From JBILCM01 sp044353165 (lineage in GTDB: Bacteria; Bacillota; Bacilli; Paenibacillales; YIM-B00363), in the NCBI GenBank assembly GCA_044353165.1, contig JBILCM010000010.1:1-50275 (forward strand): a stretch of 50,275 nucleotides of DNA, given 5' to 3'. Of this stretch, positions 42,505-50,275 are shown one piece after another (the first letter of the stretch is position 1; every line of letters begins with the position of its first letter). Position numbers and translations under genes: made by a program. Under the pieces are notes generated by a model. The model was not told where the DNA came from. It made no database searches and saw only the letters and a list, made by a program, of their open reading frames with translations.

Positions 42505-43008
42505 TTAAATGGTGTCTTCTATGGATGTGCGTGGTTGTGGTGCTGACGTGTTTGGTAAGTGTGGAACAGGCTCTAGCAACCACCCCGGACGCAGATGCGG
42601 TGGCAAATCTGTCCGTACATATTTATGGATATCCTCTCCTAAATATTTACGCATACGCACCTCCGTCTCAGCCTTTGCTAAATGCCATAGCATTTCAAAA
42701 CTTGCCTTGTACCCGCGGCACCAGTAGACGCATCCCACCCCGCTTTTATCACGTCGTTCATCGGTAATTTTAATCCCTCGCTGCTTTAGATGATTTTTTA
42801 ACAGAGTTAAGTCTTGTACAATTCCCTCGATTGCCCGCTGTATAAGATCCAAGTACGGTTGCTTTGTCCTAAGCGGGCTGTGTTCAATTATTTTGCTGTC
42901 ACGACTGAACACAGCCAATACCAAATTCAGCACGATGATCTCTTTGATACTGCCTAGTTCTTCAACAGCGGTTACGGCTGGAGTAACCGGAGAATGTTTT
43001 TGTTTCAC
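42505..43008 (-). CDS. Orphan protein of unknown function
   Basis: 167 residues from GTG 43008, with GGAG 10 nt upstream; TTG 43026 precedes this site. The sequence looks real: a helical segment with HSPLRTKQPYLDLIQRAIEGIV, then LTLLKNHLKQRGIKITDERR, VYWCRGYKASFEMLWHLAKAE and a Pro-rich C-terminus (PPHLRPGWLLEPVPHLP). I see no known catalytic motif. It is transcribed against the flow, between spo0A and the CuA gene, and two inverted repeats lie just upstream. Base composition is richer in GC than its neighbours, so recent acquisition is possible. Confidence 0.65.
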   Translation of the reverse strand: MKQKHSPVTPAVTAVEELGSIKEIIVLNLVLAVFSRDSKIIEHSPLRTKQPYLDLIQRAIEGIVQDLTLLKNHLKQRGIKITDERRDKSGVGCVYWCRGYKASFEMLWHLAKAETEVRMRKYLGEDIHKYVRTDLPPHLRPGWLLEPVPHLPNTSAPQPRTSIEDTI

Positions 43009-43027
43009 CGTTATCTGTCTCCACAAT

Positions 43028-43065
43028 AAGAATATATGTTCTTATATTATCCTTCATTGGATAAT
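43028..43065. repeat. Two tandem inverted repeats in a divergent promoter region
   Basis: AAGAA-TATATG-TTCTT (43028-43043) and ATTATCC-TTCATT-GGATAAT (43046-43065) lie head to tail upstream of the orphan minus-strand gene. They could be operators. The remaining 150 bp to the CuA gene hold a TATAAT near 43180 and nothing else I can name. Confidence 0.5.
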
Positions 43066-43220
43066 TTGATGCAATAGGGTTTCCCCATTTTCTTTTTTTA
43101 TTGGATATGTTATATTCAAAACGTTCAAAAAATTGCCATGTTCCTGATAGTTGAAGATAGCCGAAACCGTGTGAGAGACATTATAATAAGAGTTACAAAG
43201 CATGAGGGGGAAACTGAATT

Positions 43221-43595
43221 ATGTATAAGTGGGTCGTATCTGTGTTGTTTTTCGGAGCTTTTGCTTTAGGTGTGGGCGTGTTGTTTAGCGAAATGCCCCA
43301 ACCGCCATCCGAGGAGGAGCTCGCCGCAGAAGCGAACACGGTCGAAATCATTGCAAGCAACTGGAAGTTCGATCAACCAGAGTATACGGTTGAAGCCGGT
43401 TCAACGATGACATTGCAACTCGTGAACGAACAAGGCTTACATGGCATCGCTATAGAAGGGCTTGGAATTGAGTTGCAGGGTGCTAATTTAGAGAAGGAAG
43501 TTACCTTTGATAAGCCTGGTGAATATAACATTGTGTGTACCGTACTTTGTGGCCAAGGTCACGCCGAAATGATTTCTAAACTGATCGTAAAATAA
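43221..43595 (+). CDS. Membrane-anchored CuA-type cupredoxin (CoxB-like domain)
   Basis: 124 residues. One N-terminal anchor (VVSVLFFGAFALGVGVLF), a short acidic linker and a cupredoxin fold starting VEIIASNWKFDQPEYTV. The complete CuA set is present: His in LHGIAIEG, then CTVLCGQGHAEM (Cys-x3-Cys-x3-His-x2-Met). This is the soluble domain of cytochrome oxidase subunit II without the two-helix hairpin and without any linked oxidase. It could be a copper carrier for oxidase assembly or an electron carrier. GAGGGGGAA precedes the ATG. Confidence 0.85.
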   Translation: MYKWVVSVLFFGAFALGVGVLFSEMPQPPSEEELAAEANTVEIIASNWKFDQPEYTVEAGSTMTLQLVNEQGLHGIAIEGLGIELQGANLEKEVTFDKPGEYNIVCTVLCGQGHAEMISKLIVK

Positions 43596-43600
43596 AAGTA

Positions 43601-43657
43601 ACAGCCGCCGGGAAACCCGATATATGTGGGGTTAACGGGGCTGTTTTTGTTTTTTTT
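43601..43657 (+). terminator. Terminator after the CuA gene, possibly bidirectional
   Basis: A long imperfect stem: ACAGCC/GGCTGT, CCG/CGG and AACCC/GGGTT with small internal loops, followed by TTTTTG and eight T. The opposite side is also T-rich on the minus strand, so it may also stop the convergent gene. Confidence 0.8.
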
Positions 43658-43898
43658 CCCGAAAACGGGGAGCTACATAGTTGCGCTTGCGATCTCTATA
43701 AAAAATCCAACCGCCTACGAAGGCAATACCGAGCCCGAACAATATAAATCCAATGATGAATTTTATCCAAGGTAATGTTCCAGGGCCGAACGCTTCAAAA
43801 ACAGCATTCTTCATGAGAAGAAAACCATATGTAGCCAAAAGTCCGGGAATGACGAGCAGAAGCACAGCAATAAATCGCGAAAATTTTGCAGACAGCAT
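43632..43898 (-). CDS. yqzF: DUF2627 membrane protein (YqzF family)
   Basis: 88 residues with two hydrophobic segments. FSRFIAVLLLVIPGLLATYGFLLMKN and LFGLGIAFVGGWIFYRDRKRN are typical of DUF2627. In B. subtilis yqzF also lies between spo0A and the bkd genes. Its function is unknown. GAGG is 7 nt from the ATG on the minus strand, and the 3' end overlaps the terminator of the CuA gene. Confidence 0.85.
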   Translation of the reverse strand: MLSAKFSRFIAVLLLVIPGLLATYGFLLMKNAVFEAFGPGTLPWIKFIIGFILFGLGIAFVGGWIFYRDRKRNYVAPRFREKKQKQPR

Positions 43899-44057
43899 TC
43901 ACGTGCCTCGCTTTCTAGTTTGTATGTTTATTTATTAATTAATTTTACTCTATCTCTTGTGAAGTAAAAAAGGGTACAATGTTCAAGAGTGTAACAAATT
44001 CATGAACATCGAACTGAAAATTTATAGCGAAGTATAGCATGGCAGGAGGAACCAAGA

Positions 44058-45503
44058 TTGACGCACACTTACGATATCGTAGTCATCGGCGGCGGCCCGG
44101 GCGGGTATACAGCAGCAATCCGTGCAGCGCAATGGGGCAAATCCGTAGCGGTAGTAGAGAAAGCATCATTAGGCGGAACTTGTTTACATAAAGGGTGTAT
44201 ACCAAGCAAAGCGTTATTGCGAAGTGCCGAGGTATATTCAACATTGAAAAATAGTGCAGAATATGGCGTTCAGGTGGATTCGTCCCAGTCTATTTCCATC
44301 GATTTCAAGAAAGTGCAACACCGTAAGGCAGGGGTCGTTAATCAACTTCATTCGGGATTGCAAGCGCTCATGAAGAAACATAAAATAGCAGTCTTTCAAG
44401 GAAAAGGGAGACTCATTGGACCATCAATCTTCTCGCCGCGGAGTGGGTCCGTTGCAATAGAAATGCCTGATGGAGAAACCATTACATTAATGAATGAGCA
44501 TGTCATTGTAGCTACAGGTTCCCGCCCGCGATCATTCAGGGATCTAGACCCTGATGGTCAGTTTATATTTACGAGTGATGAAGCGTTAGAGTTGTCAACA
44601 CTTCCGCAGTCACTGTTAATTGTTGGTGGAGGCGTTATTGGCGTCGAATGGGCCTCAATGATGAACGATTTTGGAGTTGCGGTGACATTGATTGAAGAAG
44701 CAGACCGGTTGTTGCCATCCGAAGACGTTGATATTTCGAAAGAGATGTCTGAACTACTAAAGAAACGGGGCATTCGTATTATTACAGGAGCTCGAATGTT
44801 GCCGGATACCGTGATTAAGCGCGTTGTGAATGATGAGACACAGGAAATTACGTTTGAAATCATACAACATGGTAATCCGGAGGAAGTATCTGCAGAAATG
44901 TTGCTCGTTGCGATTGGACGAGCTCCTAATGTGGAAGGGATTGGACTTGAAAATACCGATGTTGTCGTTGAGCGCGATGGGATTCGGGTGAATTCATGGA
45001 TGCAGACGAGCGAATCACATATTTATGCCATAGGAGATGTCGTTGCTGGCATGAGGCTTGCTCATGTAGCCATGCAACAAGGTGTAATTGCGGTAGATCA
45101 TATATGTGGTAAAGCAATTCGACCTTACCAGAGTATTGACATGCCGCGTTGTGTGTATTCACATCCCGAAACCGCCTCGATCGGCATGACTGAGCGTGAA
45201 GCGATCGAAGCAGGTTTACAAATTAAAACAGCTAAATTTCCTTTTCGTGCGAATGGGAAAGCACTCGTCTACGGCGATGAATGTGGCTTTGTAAAAATGG
45301 TTGTTAATCAACAGACGAACGATGTCATTGGTGTGCATATGATTGGCGCAAAAGTGACAGAGTTGATTGCAGAAGCTTCGTTAGCCCGTTTATTGGAAGC
45401 AACGCCATGGGAGATTAGCGCTACGGTTCACCCGCATCCAACGCTTTCTGAAGTTATGGCAGAGGTGAGTCAGATAGTTGACGGGCGTGCAGTCGGATTG
45501 TAA
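44058..45503 (+). CDS. lpdV: Dihydrolipoyl dehydrogenase (branched-chain complex E3)
   Basis: 481 residues. FAD-binding GGGPGGYTAAIRAA, redox-active disulfide GGTCLHKGCIPSKALL, NAD-binding VGGGVIGVEWASMMNDFG, and C-terminal HPHPTLSEVM with the catalytic His-Glu. It reoxidises the lipoyl arm of BkdB. TTG 44058 follows AGGAGG by 8 nt. It heads the bkd operon. No sigma-54 site or BkdR is visible upstream. Confidence 0.95.
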   Translation: MTHTYDIVVIGGGPGGYTAAIRAAQWGKSVAVVEKASLGGTCLHKGCIPSKALLRSAEVYSTLKNSAEYGVQVDSSQSISIDFKKVQHRKAGVVNQLHSGLQALMKKHKIAVFQGKGRLIGPSIFSPRSGSVAIEMPDGETITLMNEHVIVATGSRPRSFRDLDPDGQFIFTSDEALELSTLPQSLLIVGGGVIGVEWASMMNDFGVAVTLIEEADRLLPSEDVDISKEMSELLKKRGIRIITGARMLPDTVIKRVVNDETQEITFEIIQHGNPEEVSAEMLLVAIGRAPNVEGIGLENTDVVVERDGIRVNSWMQTSESHIYAIGDVVAGMRLAHVAMQQGVIAVDHICGKAIRPYQSIDMPRCVYSHPETASIGMTEREAIEAGLQIKTAKFPFRANGKALVYGDECGFVKMVVNQQTNDVIGVHMIGAKVTELIAEASLARLLEATPWEISATVHPHPTLSEVMAEVSQIVDGRAVGL

Positions 45504-45553
45504 GATGGGTTTAAGACCAGGTCATAATACTCGGTCCTAAGGAGGCGATCCTG

Positions 45554-46582
45554 TTGGTTCATGAGCAAGACTTGAAAAAAAATCAAACATTACATGCGCA
45601 GAGCGGTTTGACTGATCAAGACACGATTCGAATGTATGAGCTGATGATGACAGCTAGAAAATATGATGAGCGTGCATTGTTGTTGCAACGGGCAGGGAAA
45701 GTGCCATTTCATGTATCAGGCATCGGACAGGAAACAGCTCAGGTGGCAGCAGCATACGCATTATTGCCGGGCACAGATCTGTTTTTTCCTTATTATCGAG
45801 ACTATGGTTTCATGCTAACAATAGGCATGACTTTGAAGGAACTCATGCTGCAATTGTTTCTAAAAGCGGAAGATCCGAATAGCGGTGGAAGACAAATGGT
45901 AGGTCATTTTGGTTCGCGTCGTCTTGGCGTATTTACGGGTTCAAGTCCAGTAGCCACTCAAATCCCACATGCAGTAGGTGCTGCATATGCAGCTAAATTA
46001 CGCAAAGAATCATCTGTTTCACTCGTTACTTTCGGGGAAGGGTCTAGTAATCAAGGTGATTTTCATGAAGGTTGTAATTTTGCTGGTGTCCATAAATTAC
46101 CGGTTATACTCCTGTGCGAGAACAACCGATATGCGATATCTGTCCCAGAGCATCAGCAGGTCGCTGGCCGAGTTGTAGATCGTGCACTTGGGTATGGATT
46201 TTCAGGTGTTCGGGTAGACGGAAATAATACATTCGAGGTGTATGCAGCCGTAAAACAAGCAAGGTTGCGTGCACTAGCTGGTGAAGGACCTACTTTGATA
46301 GAGGCGATGATGTATCGTTTGTCACCGCATTCTACCGCAGATAATGATTTATTATATCGAACAAAAGAAGAAATCGAAGAACATCGTGCAAAGGATGGAA
46401 TTCATCAACTTCGCACATATTTATATGAGATCGGGTTGCTGGATCGCAAGAGAGAAGAAGCATTGATATCCAAAATTGATGAGGAAATTCATGAGGCTAC
46501 GGAGTATGCGGATCGCGCATCTTATCCAAACCCAGAGGATACATTGCTGTATGTTTACGGGAATGATACGCAAGGAGGTTGA
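45554..46582 (+). CDS. bkdAA: Branched-chain 2-oxoacid dehydrogenase E1 alpha
   Basis: 342 residues. Thiamine diphosphate-binding region SLVTFGEGSSNQGDFHEGCNFA and CENNRYAIS, and the phosphorylation-loop position HSTADND (HS.) are in place. It decarboxylates the keto acids of Val, Leu and Ile with BkdAB, producing branched acyl-CoA, precursors of branched fatty acids. TTG 45554 lies 8 nt after AAGGAGG. Confidence 0.95.
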   Translation: MVHEQDLKKNQTLHAQSGLTDQDTIRMYELMMTARKYDERALLLQRAGKVPFHVSGIGQETAQVAAAYALLPGTDLFFPYYRDYGFMLTIGMTLKELMLQLFLKAEDPNSGGRQMVGHFGSRRLGVFTGSSPVATQIPHAVGAAYAAKLRKESSVSLVTFGEGSSNQGDFHEGCNFAGVHKLPVILLCENNRYAISVPEHQQVAGRVVDRALGYGFSGVRVDGNNTFEVYAAVKQARLRALAGEGPTLIEAMMYRLSPHSTADNDLLYRTKEEIEEHRAKDGIHQLRTYLYEIGLLDRKREEALISKIDEEIHEATEYADRASYPNPEDTLLYVYGNDTQGG

Positions 46583-46588
46583 TAAGCA

Positions 46589-47569
46589 GTGGTTGTCATG
46601 AAGTATTTGGAAGCGATTCGGTCTGCAATGAGCGAAGAAATGGGCCGCGATGAGCGTGTCTTTATATTGGGTGAGGATGTGGGCAAAGGTGGAGTTTTAA
46701 ACGCCACCAAAGGATTGCGAGAGTTGTATGGATATGAACGGGTACTCGATACCCCGTTGTCGGAATCTGCCATAGTGGGAGTTGCTATTGGGGCGGCCAT
46801 GCATGGTTTGCGACCGATCGCCGAGATGCAATTTGCAGATTTTATCTTTCCAGCCACGAACCAGATTATTTCTGAAGCGGCCAAAATCCGATATCGTTCC
46901 AATAACGACTGGTCGTGTCCGATTGTGATTCGAGCTCCATATGGGGCTACAGGGGGAGGTTCACTCTATCATTCACAATGTCCAGAGTCCGTTTTTTTTG
47001 GCACACCGGGTTTAAAAATGGTCGCCCCTTCGACACCATCAGATGCCAAAGGACTCATGCTTGCTGCCATAAGGGACCCTGATCCAGTACTTTTTTTCGA
47101 ACACAAAAAATGTTATTTGTCCATTTCTGGTGAAGTGCTTGCTGATGAATTTATCGTGCCTATCGGGAAAGCAGACGTGAAAAGAGAAGGAACAGACATT
47201 ACCGTGATTACATATGGAATTACAGTACACTTTGCGTTAAGTGCAGCTGAAGCATTGGCCGACGAGGGAATTAGTTCTCATATTCTCGATCTCAGGACGC
47301 TACAACCGCTTGATCGTGAAGCCATATTATCCGCCGCCGCAAAAACGGGCAAAGTGTTAATCGTACATGAAGACAATAAAACAGGTGGTATCGGCGCAGA
47401 AGTTTCGGCAATCATTGCAGAAGAGTTGTTGTACGATTTGGATGCTCCGATCATGCGTTTGTGCGGTCATGACGTACCTGCCGTAGGTATGAGTCCAACG
47501 GCAGAGAAATACTTCTTGTTAAGTCCAGATAAGTTAAAAGATGCCATGCGCAAACTTGCATTATATTAG
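46589..47569 (+). CDS. bkdAB: Branched-chain 2-oxoacid dehydrogenase E1 beta
   Basis: 326 residues. Family blocks LGEDVGKGGVLNATKGL, PLSESAIVGVAIGAA, EMQFADFIFPA, and RAPYGATGGGSLYHSQCPE (with catalytic His) are typical. It starts 6 bp after bkdAA, with AAGGAGG before GTG 46589. Confidence 0.95.
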   Translation: MVVMKYLEAIRSAMSEEMGRDERVFILGEDVGKGGVLNATKGLRELYGYERVLDTPLSESAIVGVAIGAAMHGLRPIAEMQFADFIFPATNQIISEAAKIRYRSNNDWSCPIVIRAPYGATGGGSLYHSQCPESVFFGTPGLKMVAPSTPSDAKGLMLAAIRDPDPVLFFEHKKCYLSISGEVLADEFIVPIGKADVKREGTDITVITYGITVHFALSAAEALADEGISSHILDLRTLQPLDREAILSAAAKTGKVLIVHEDNKTGGIGAEVSAIIAEELLYDLDAPIMRLCGHDVPAVGMSPTAEKYFLLSPDKLKDAMRKLALY

Positions 47570-47596
47570 AACGTTTTTGATGGAGGTTGGCAACTT

Positions 47597-48958
47597 ATGA
47601 GCGGCATGACGGAATCTAACACCAAACTAGGCACAATGCCTGTTCTGGTTCCGCATCTAGCGGAGAGTCTCGTATCTGCAACAGTTGGCAAATGGTTGGT
47701 CACTGCGGGTACACCCGTGAAGCAATACGATGTGTTATGTGAATTAATTACGGATAAAGTCACAACAGAGATGCCCTCGCCATTCGAAGGGATTGTTTCT
47801 GAAATTTGTGTTGCAGAAGGTGTGGAAGCTGCTGTAGGCGAACCGCTCTGCTTCGTTAGCAATTCGACAAATGCTATGCCACAAAACAACCATATCGTCT
47901 TAGAGAAAAAGGCCCAAACGCAACAAGACGGTATTATGCGACATCAAACTTCCGAGAATGACGATTCAAAGCGGCGACGTTATTCACCGGCTGTTCAAGC
48001 GTTGGCAAACGAGCATGGGATTGTACTTGACCGAATTCATATTGTGGGAAGCGGATTAGAGGGACGCATTACGAGGAAAGACATTGTTGCTTATATTGAA
48101 TCTGGTGCTCATAAGACAACAATGACAACTGTTAATAGACCCCTTAGAGCAGTCAATTTTCTTGAAACGCCGAACACGGTTGAGACATCGGTGCGGTCTA
48201 CCGGGATGCATTTATCTAATGAGCCTAGAACGCCTACGATCGAAGTCGAACATGGGGATAATCGAGAATATTTTATAGACATTACACCTATTCGCAACAC
48301 AATTGCAAGCCGGATGCGTCAAAGTGTAACAGAGATTCCGCATGCCTGGACAATGATTGAGGTTGATGTGACCCAATTGGTTAACCTAAGAAATAAAGTA
48401 AAAGAAGATTTTTTCAAAAGGGAAGGTTTCAACTTAACTTATTTGGCTTTTGTGCTTAAAGCCATCGTAGGCGCGATAAAAGATTATCCGATGATGAACT
48501 CTGTATGGGCTGTTGATAAAATCATTGTGAAACGTGATATTAATATATCTTTAGCTGTCGGGACCGAAGACAGCGTATTAACACCCGTCATTAAGCAAGC
48601 AGACCGCAAGAATATTGCAGGGCTGGCACGAGAAATAGACGAATTGGCGCGAAAGACACGCAACGGCAAACTTTCACCTTCCGATATGACCGGGGGAACG
48701 TTCACTGTGAACAACACAGGTTCTTTCGGTTCGATCTTGTCGCAACCCATTATTAATTATCCACAAGCTGCCATCGTAACATTCGAGTCTATCGTGAAAA
48801 GACCGGTCGTTATTAAAGATATGATCGCTGTTCGCTCGATGGCGAATATGTGCTTATCGTTGGATCACCGAATTTTAGATGGCGTCATTTGTGGAAGATT
48901 TTTGCAACGGGTGAAAGAGAACCTTGAATCATTCGATGAAACGACGAATTTGTATTAG
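47597..48958 (+). CDS. bkdB: Branched-chain 2-oxoacid dehydrogenase E2 (lipoyl acyltransferase)
   Basis: 453 residues. One lipoyl domain (lipoylated Lys in ITDKVTTEMPSP), a peripheral subunit-binding domain (RYSPAVQALANEHGI...GRITRKDI), and the catalytic core ending SLDHRILDGVICGRF with the His-x3-Asp-Gly motif. A long flexible linker joins them. It overlaps the stop codon of the minus-strand Prli42-like gene by four bases. Confidence 0.95.
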   Translation: MSGMTESNTKLGTMPVLVPHLAESLVSATVGKWLVTAGTPVKQYDVLCELITDKVTTEMPSPFEGIVSEICVAEGVEAAVGEPLCFVSNSTNAMPQNNHIVLEKKAQTQQDGIMRHQTSENDDSKRRRYSPAVQALANEHGIVLDRIHIVGSGLEGRITRKDIVAYIESGAHKTTMTTVNRPLRAVNFLETPNTVETSVRSTGMHLSNEPRTPTIEVEHGDNREYFIDITPIRNTIASRMRQSVTEIPHAWTMIEVDVTQLVNLRNKVKEDFFKREGFNLTYLAFVLKAIVGAIKDYPMMNSVWAVDKIIVKRDINISLAVGTEDSVLTPVIKQADRKNIAGLAREIDELARKTRNGKLSPSDMTGGTFTVNNTGSFGSILSQPIINYPQAAIVTFESIVKRPVVIKDMIAVRSMANMCLSLDHRILDGVICGRFLQRVKENLESFDETTNLY

Positions 48959-49053
48959 GCAACGACAAATTGAATGCCTAGCAACAACGTTGATATTAGC
49001 ATGGATAACAAAGTTACCCATACGATGATTTTAAACCAAAGTCTGTTCCCCAT
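48955..49053 (-). CDS. prli42: Tiny membrane protein, Prli42 (stressosome anchor) family
   Basis: 32 residues, too short for usual ORF calling. The sequence is a short basic head (MGNRLWFK) and one membrane helix IIVWVTLLSMLISTLLLGIQ, matching the Prli42 pattern (R/K-x-V-V-W-x-M-L-x-x-M-L-x-S-T-L-L-x-G). In Listeria and Bacilli Prli42 lies next to the bkd cluster and links stressosome RsbR to the membrane. AAAGGAG lies 13 nt upstream of the ATG. No stressosome gene is in the window. Confidence 0.75.
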   Translation of the reverse strand: MGNRLWFKIIVWVTLLSMLISTLLLGIQFVVA

Positions 49054-49130
49054 GATGACTCGAACGCTCCTTTGTTGATAAATAAGTAATTTTATTGTAA
49101 CTCAAAAACTTTGTTGGAGGAAACCTTTAC

Positions 49131-50267
49131 ATGGTCATTCAACAGCGATTATTGAATGAATTTTTCGAGTTGGTGCAGATCGACAGTGAAACTAAATCGG
49201 AAAGAGCCATTTGCGATTTTTTGATTCGAAAATTCAAAGAGCTTGGTTTGGAAGTTTTTGAAGACGACTCCACGACCGTAACAGGTCATGGTGCTGGTAA
49301 CCTGATCATTCTATGGCCATCAACAGAAGGTTGTGAAGACGTAGTTCCATTATTTTTCACATCCCATATGGACACAGTTACGCCAGGCAGAAGTATAAAA
49401 CCCAAACTTGATCCTGATGGTTATATACGTAGTGATGGGACAACAATTTTAGGAAGTGATGATAAGGCGGGGATCGCCGCCATCTTGGAGGCGATACGTA
49501 TTGTCAATGAACACAAAATACCACATGGCGCCGTGCAGTTTGTTATAACTGCCGGTGAAGAAAGTGGTCTTGTTGGCGCGCGTGCGCTCGACCCCAAAAC
49601 TATCGTTGCAAAATACGGATATGCGCTCGATTCTGATGGTTCTATTGGGATGATCTGTACAGCGGGTCCAACACAAACAAAATTAAAAATTACGGTTCAT
49701 GGTAAAGCAGCGCATGCAGGAGTGAACCCAGAAAAAGGGATAAGTGCCATCGCTGTTGCGGCGAAGGCTATATCACGTATGCCGCTTGGTCGTATAGATA
49801 ATGAAACAACGGCTAACGTTGGTCGATTTGAAGGTGGCGGTGAGACGAATGTTGTTGCTGATCTAGTGGTGATTACAGCAGAAGCTCGAAGCCTAATTCA
49901 GTCTAAGATGATGCAACAGATTTCACTTATGCGAGAAGCATTCCAATCCGCCACTGAAGAATACGGTGCAACTTTCACATTCGAACAATTTCATCTTTAC
50001 CCTGCATACAACTGCGAACCCTCTTCGACCGTAGTACAGATTGCAATGAATGCTTTCTCATCATTGGGAATATCCGGTAGCACGTTCAAGTCTGGAGGAG
50101 GGAGCGATGCCAACATATTTAACGGCATGGGTATTCCAACAGTAAACCTAGCCATCGGTTATGAACACATTCATACGACAAAAGAACAAATCAAATTACA
50201 AGACATGTCAGATACGGCCCGCGTTGTCGTTGCCATCATTCAACAGTCCACAAATGTAAAGAAATAA
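49131..50267 (+). CDS. yqjE: M20 family peptidase, tripeptidase T-like (YqjE)
   Basis: 378 residues, with the M20 dizinc motif pattern: SHMDTVTPG, GSDDKAGIAAILEA, ITAGEESGLVGARALD (catalytic Glu-Glu), YALDSDGS and a C-terminal His in GYEHIHTTKEQ. A dimerisation domain is inserted around VHGKAAHAGVNPEKG. It is likely a cytoplasmic tri- or dipeptidase. ATG 49131 follows TTGGAGG. It ends 8 bp before the window end. Confidence 0.93.
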   Translation: MVIQQRLLNEFFELVQIDSETKSERAICDFLIRKFKELGLEVFEDDSTTVTGHGAGNLIILWPSTEGCEDVVPLFFTSHMDTVTPGRSIKPKLDPDGYIRSDGTTILGSDDKAGIAAILEAIRIVNEHKIPHGAVQFVITAGEESGLVGARALDPKTIVAKYGYALDSDGSIGMICTAGPTQTKLKITVHGKAAHAGVNPEKGISAIAVAAKAISRMPLGRIDNETTANVGRFEGGGETNVVADLVVITAEARSLIQSKMMQQISLMREAFQSATEEYGATFTFEQFHLYPAYNCEPSSTVVQIAMNAFSSLGISGSTFKSGGGSDANIFNGMGIPTVNLAIGYEHIHTTKEQIKLQDMSDTARVVVAIIQQSTNVKK

Positions 50268-50275
50268 TGTTTAAT

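Noticed and set aside
42321..42767. 148-codon open frame on the plus strand
   Set aside because: Overlaps the small membrane protein and runs antisense into the orphan minus-strand gene, which has better start signals.
44008..44022. Possible CodY box upstream of lpdV
   Set aside because: Only 10 of 15 bases match, all in one half; too weak to call.
43899..44057. Sigma-54 promoter for the bkd operon
   Set aside because: No TGGCAC-N5-TTGC pattern; the only TGGCA is part of the ribosome site region.
1..50275. Mobile elements, CRISPR arrays, tRNA or rRNA genes
   Set aside because: I saw no transposase or integrase motifs, regular repeats, or tRNA/rRNA-like sequence anywhere in the window.

Overview
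The window is a 50.3 kb piece of an endospore-forming Bacillota (class Bacilli) chromosome. The evidence is a complete spoIIIAA-AH operon, spoIVB, spo0A with a typical Spo0A/sigma-H promoter, a T-box element, and the Bacillus-type gene order mntR-yqhO/Q/R/T-efp-yqhV-spoIIIA-accBC-asp23-nusB-folD-xseAB-ispA-dxs-tlyA-argR-recN-spoIVB-spo0A-yqzF-bkd-yqjE. Base composition is moderately AT-rich and UUG start codons are very common. I cannot place it below class level. No rRNA, tRNA, CRISPR array, transposase or phage gene was seen.

Layout. (1) 1-2835: end of a carbohydrate operon (TIM-barrel sugar isomerase, two Gfo/Idh/MocA oxidoreductases). (2) 2865-6348: terminator, then a promoter overlapping a Spo0A box, an AraC-type regulator and pxpB-pxpC-pxpA (5-oxoprolinase; PxpB/C are the KipI/KipA family). 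(3) 6319-13489: metal homeostasis block: a small divergent ORF, zur, yidD, metG behind a T-box leader, znuA-znuC-znuB behind a Zur operator, ccdA and mntR. (4) 13560-19175: patatin-like lipase, yqhQ, yqhR, Xaa-Pro peptidase, efp and lysC. (5) 19178-21260, minus strand: comA-comB (sulfolactate pathway) and a DUF441 gene. (6) 21396-26988: yqhV and the spoIIIA operon, which builds the mother-cell side of the feeding-tube channel. (7) 27108-41257: accB-accC, asp23, amaP, DUF2273, nusB, folD, xseA, xseB, ispA, dxs, tlyA, a membrane protein of unknown function, argR, recN, spoIVB. (8) 41274-50267: spo0A, two orphan genes, a CuA-domain protein, a DUF2627 gene, lpdV-bkdAA-bkdAB-bkdB, a tiny Prli42-like gene and a yqjE-type peptidase.

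Most genes are conserved housekeeping or sporulation genes. The less ordinary signals are a 42-bp two-tier palindrome between a small unknown gene and zur; a metG T-box that seems to lack a recognisable stem I; a Spo0A box on the -35 of the kip/pxp operon; three genes with good Shine-Dalgarno sites that only fit AUU or AUA starts; an internal start in lysC; and a 32-codon Prli42-like gene. I found no clear new multi-gene defence or metabolic system.
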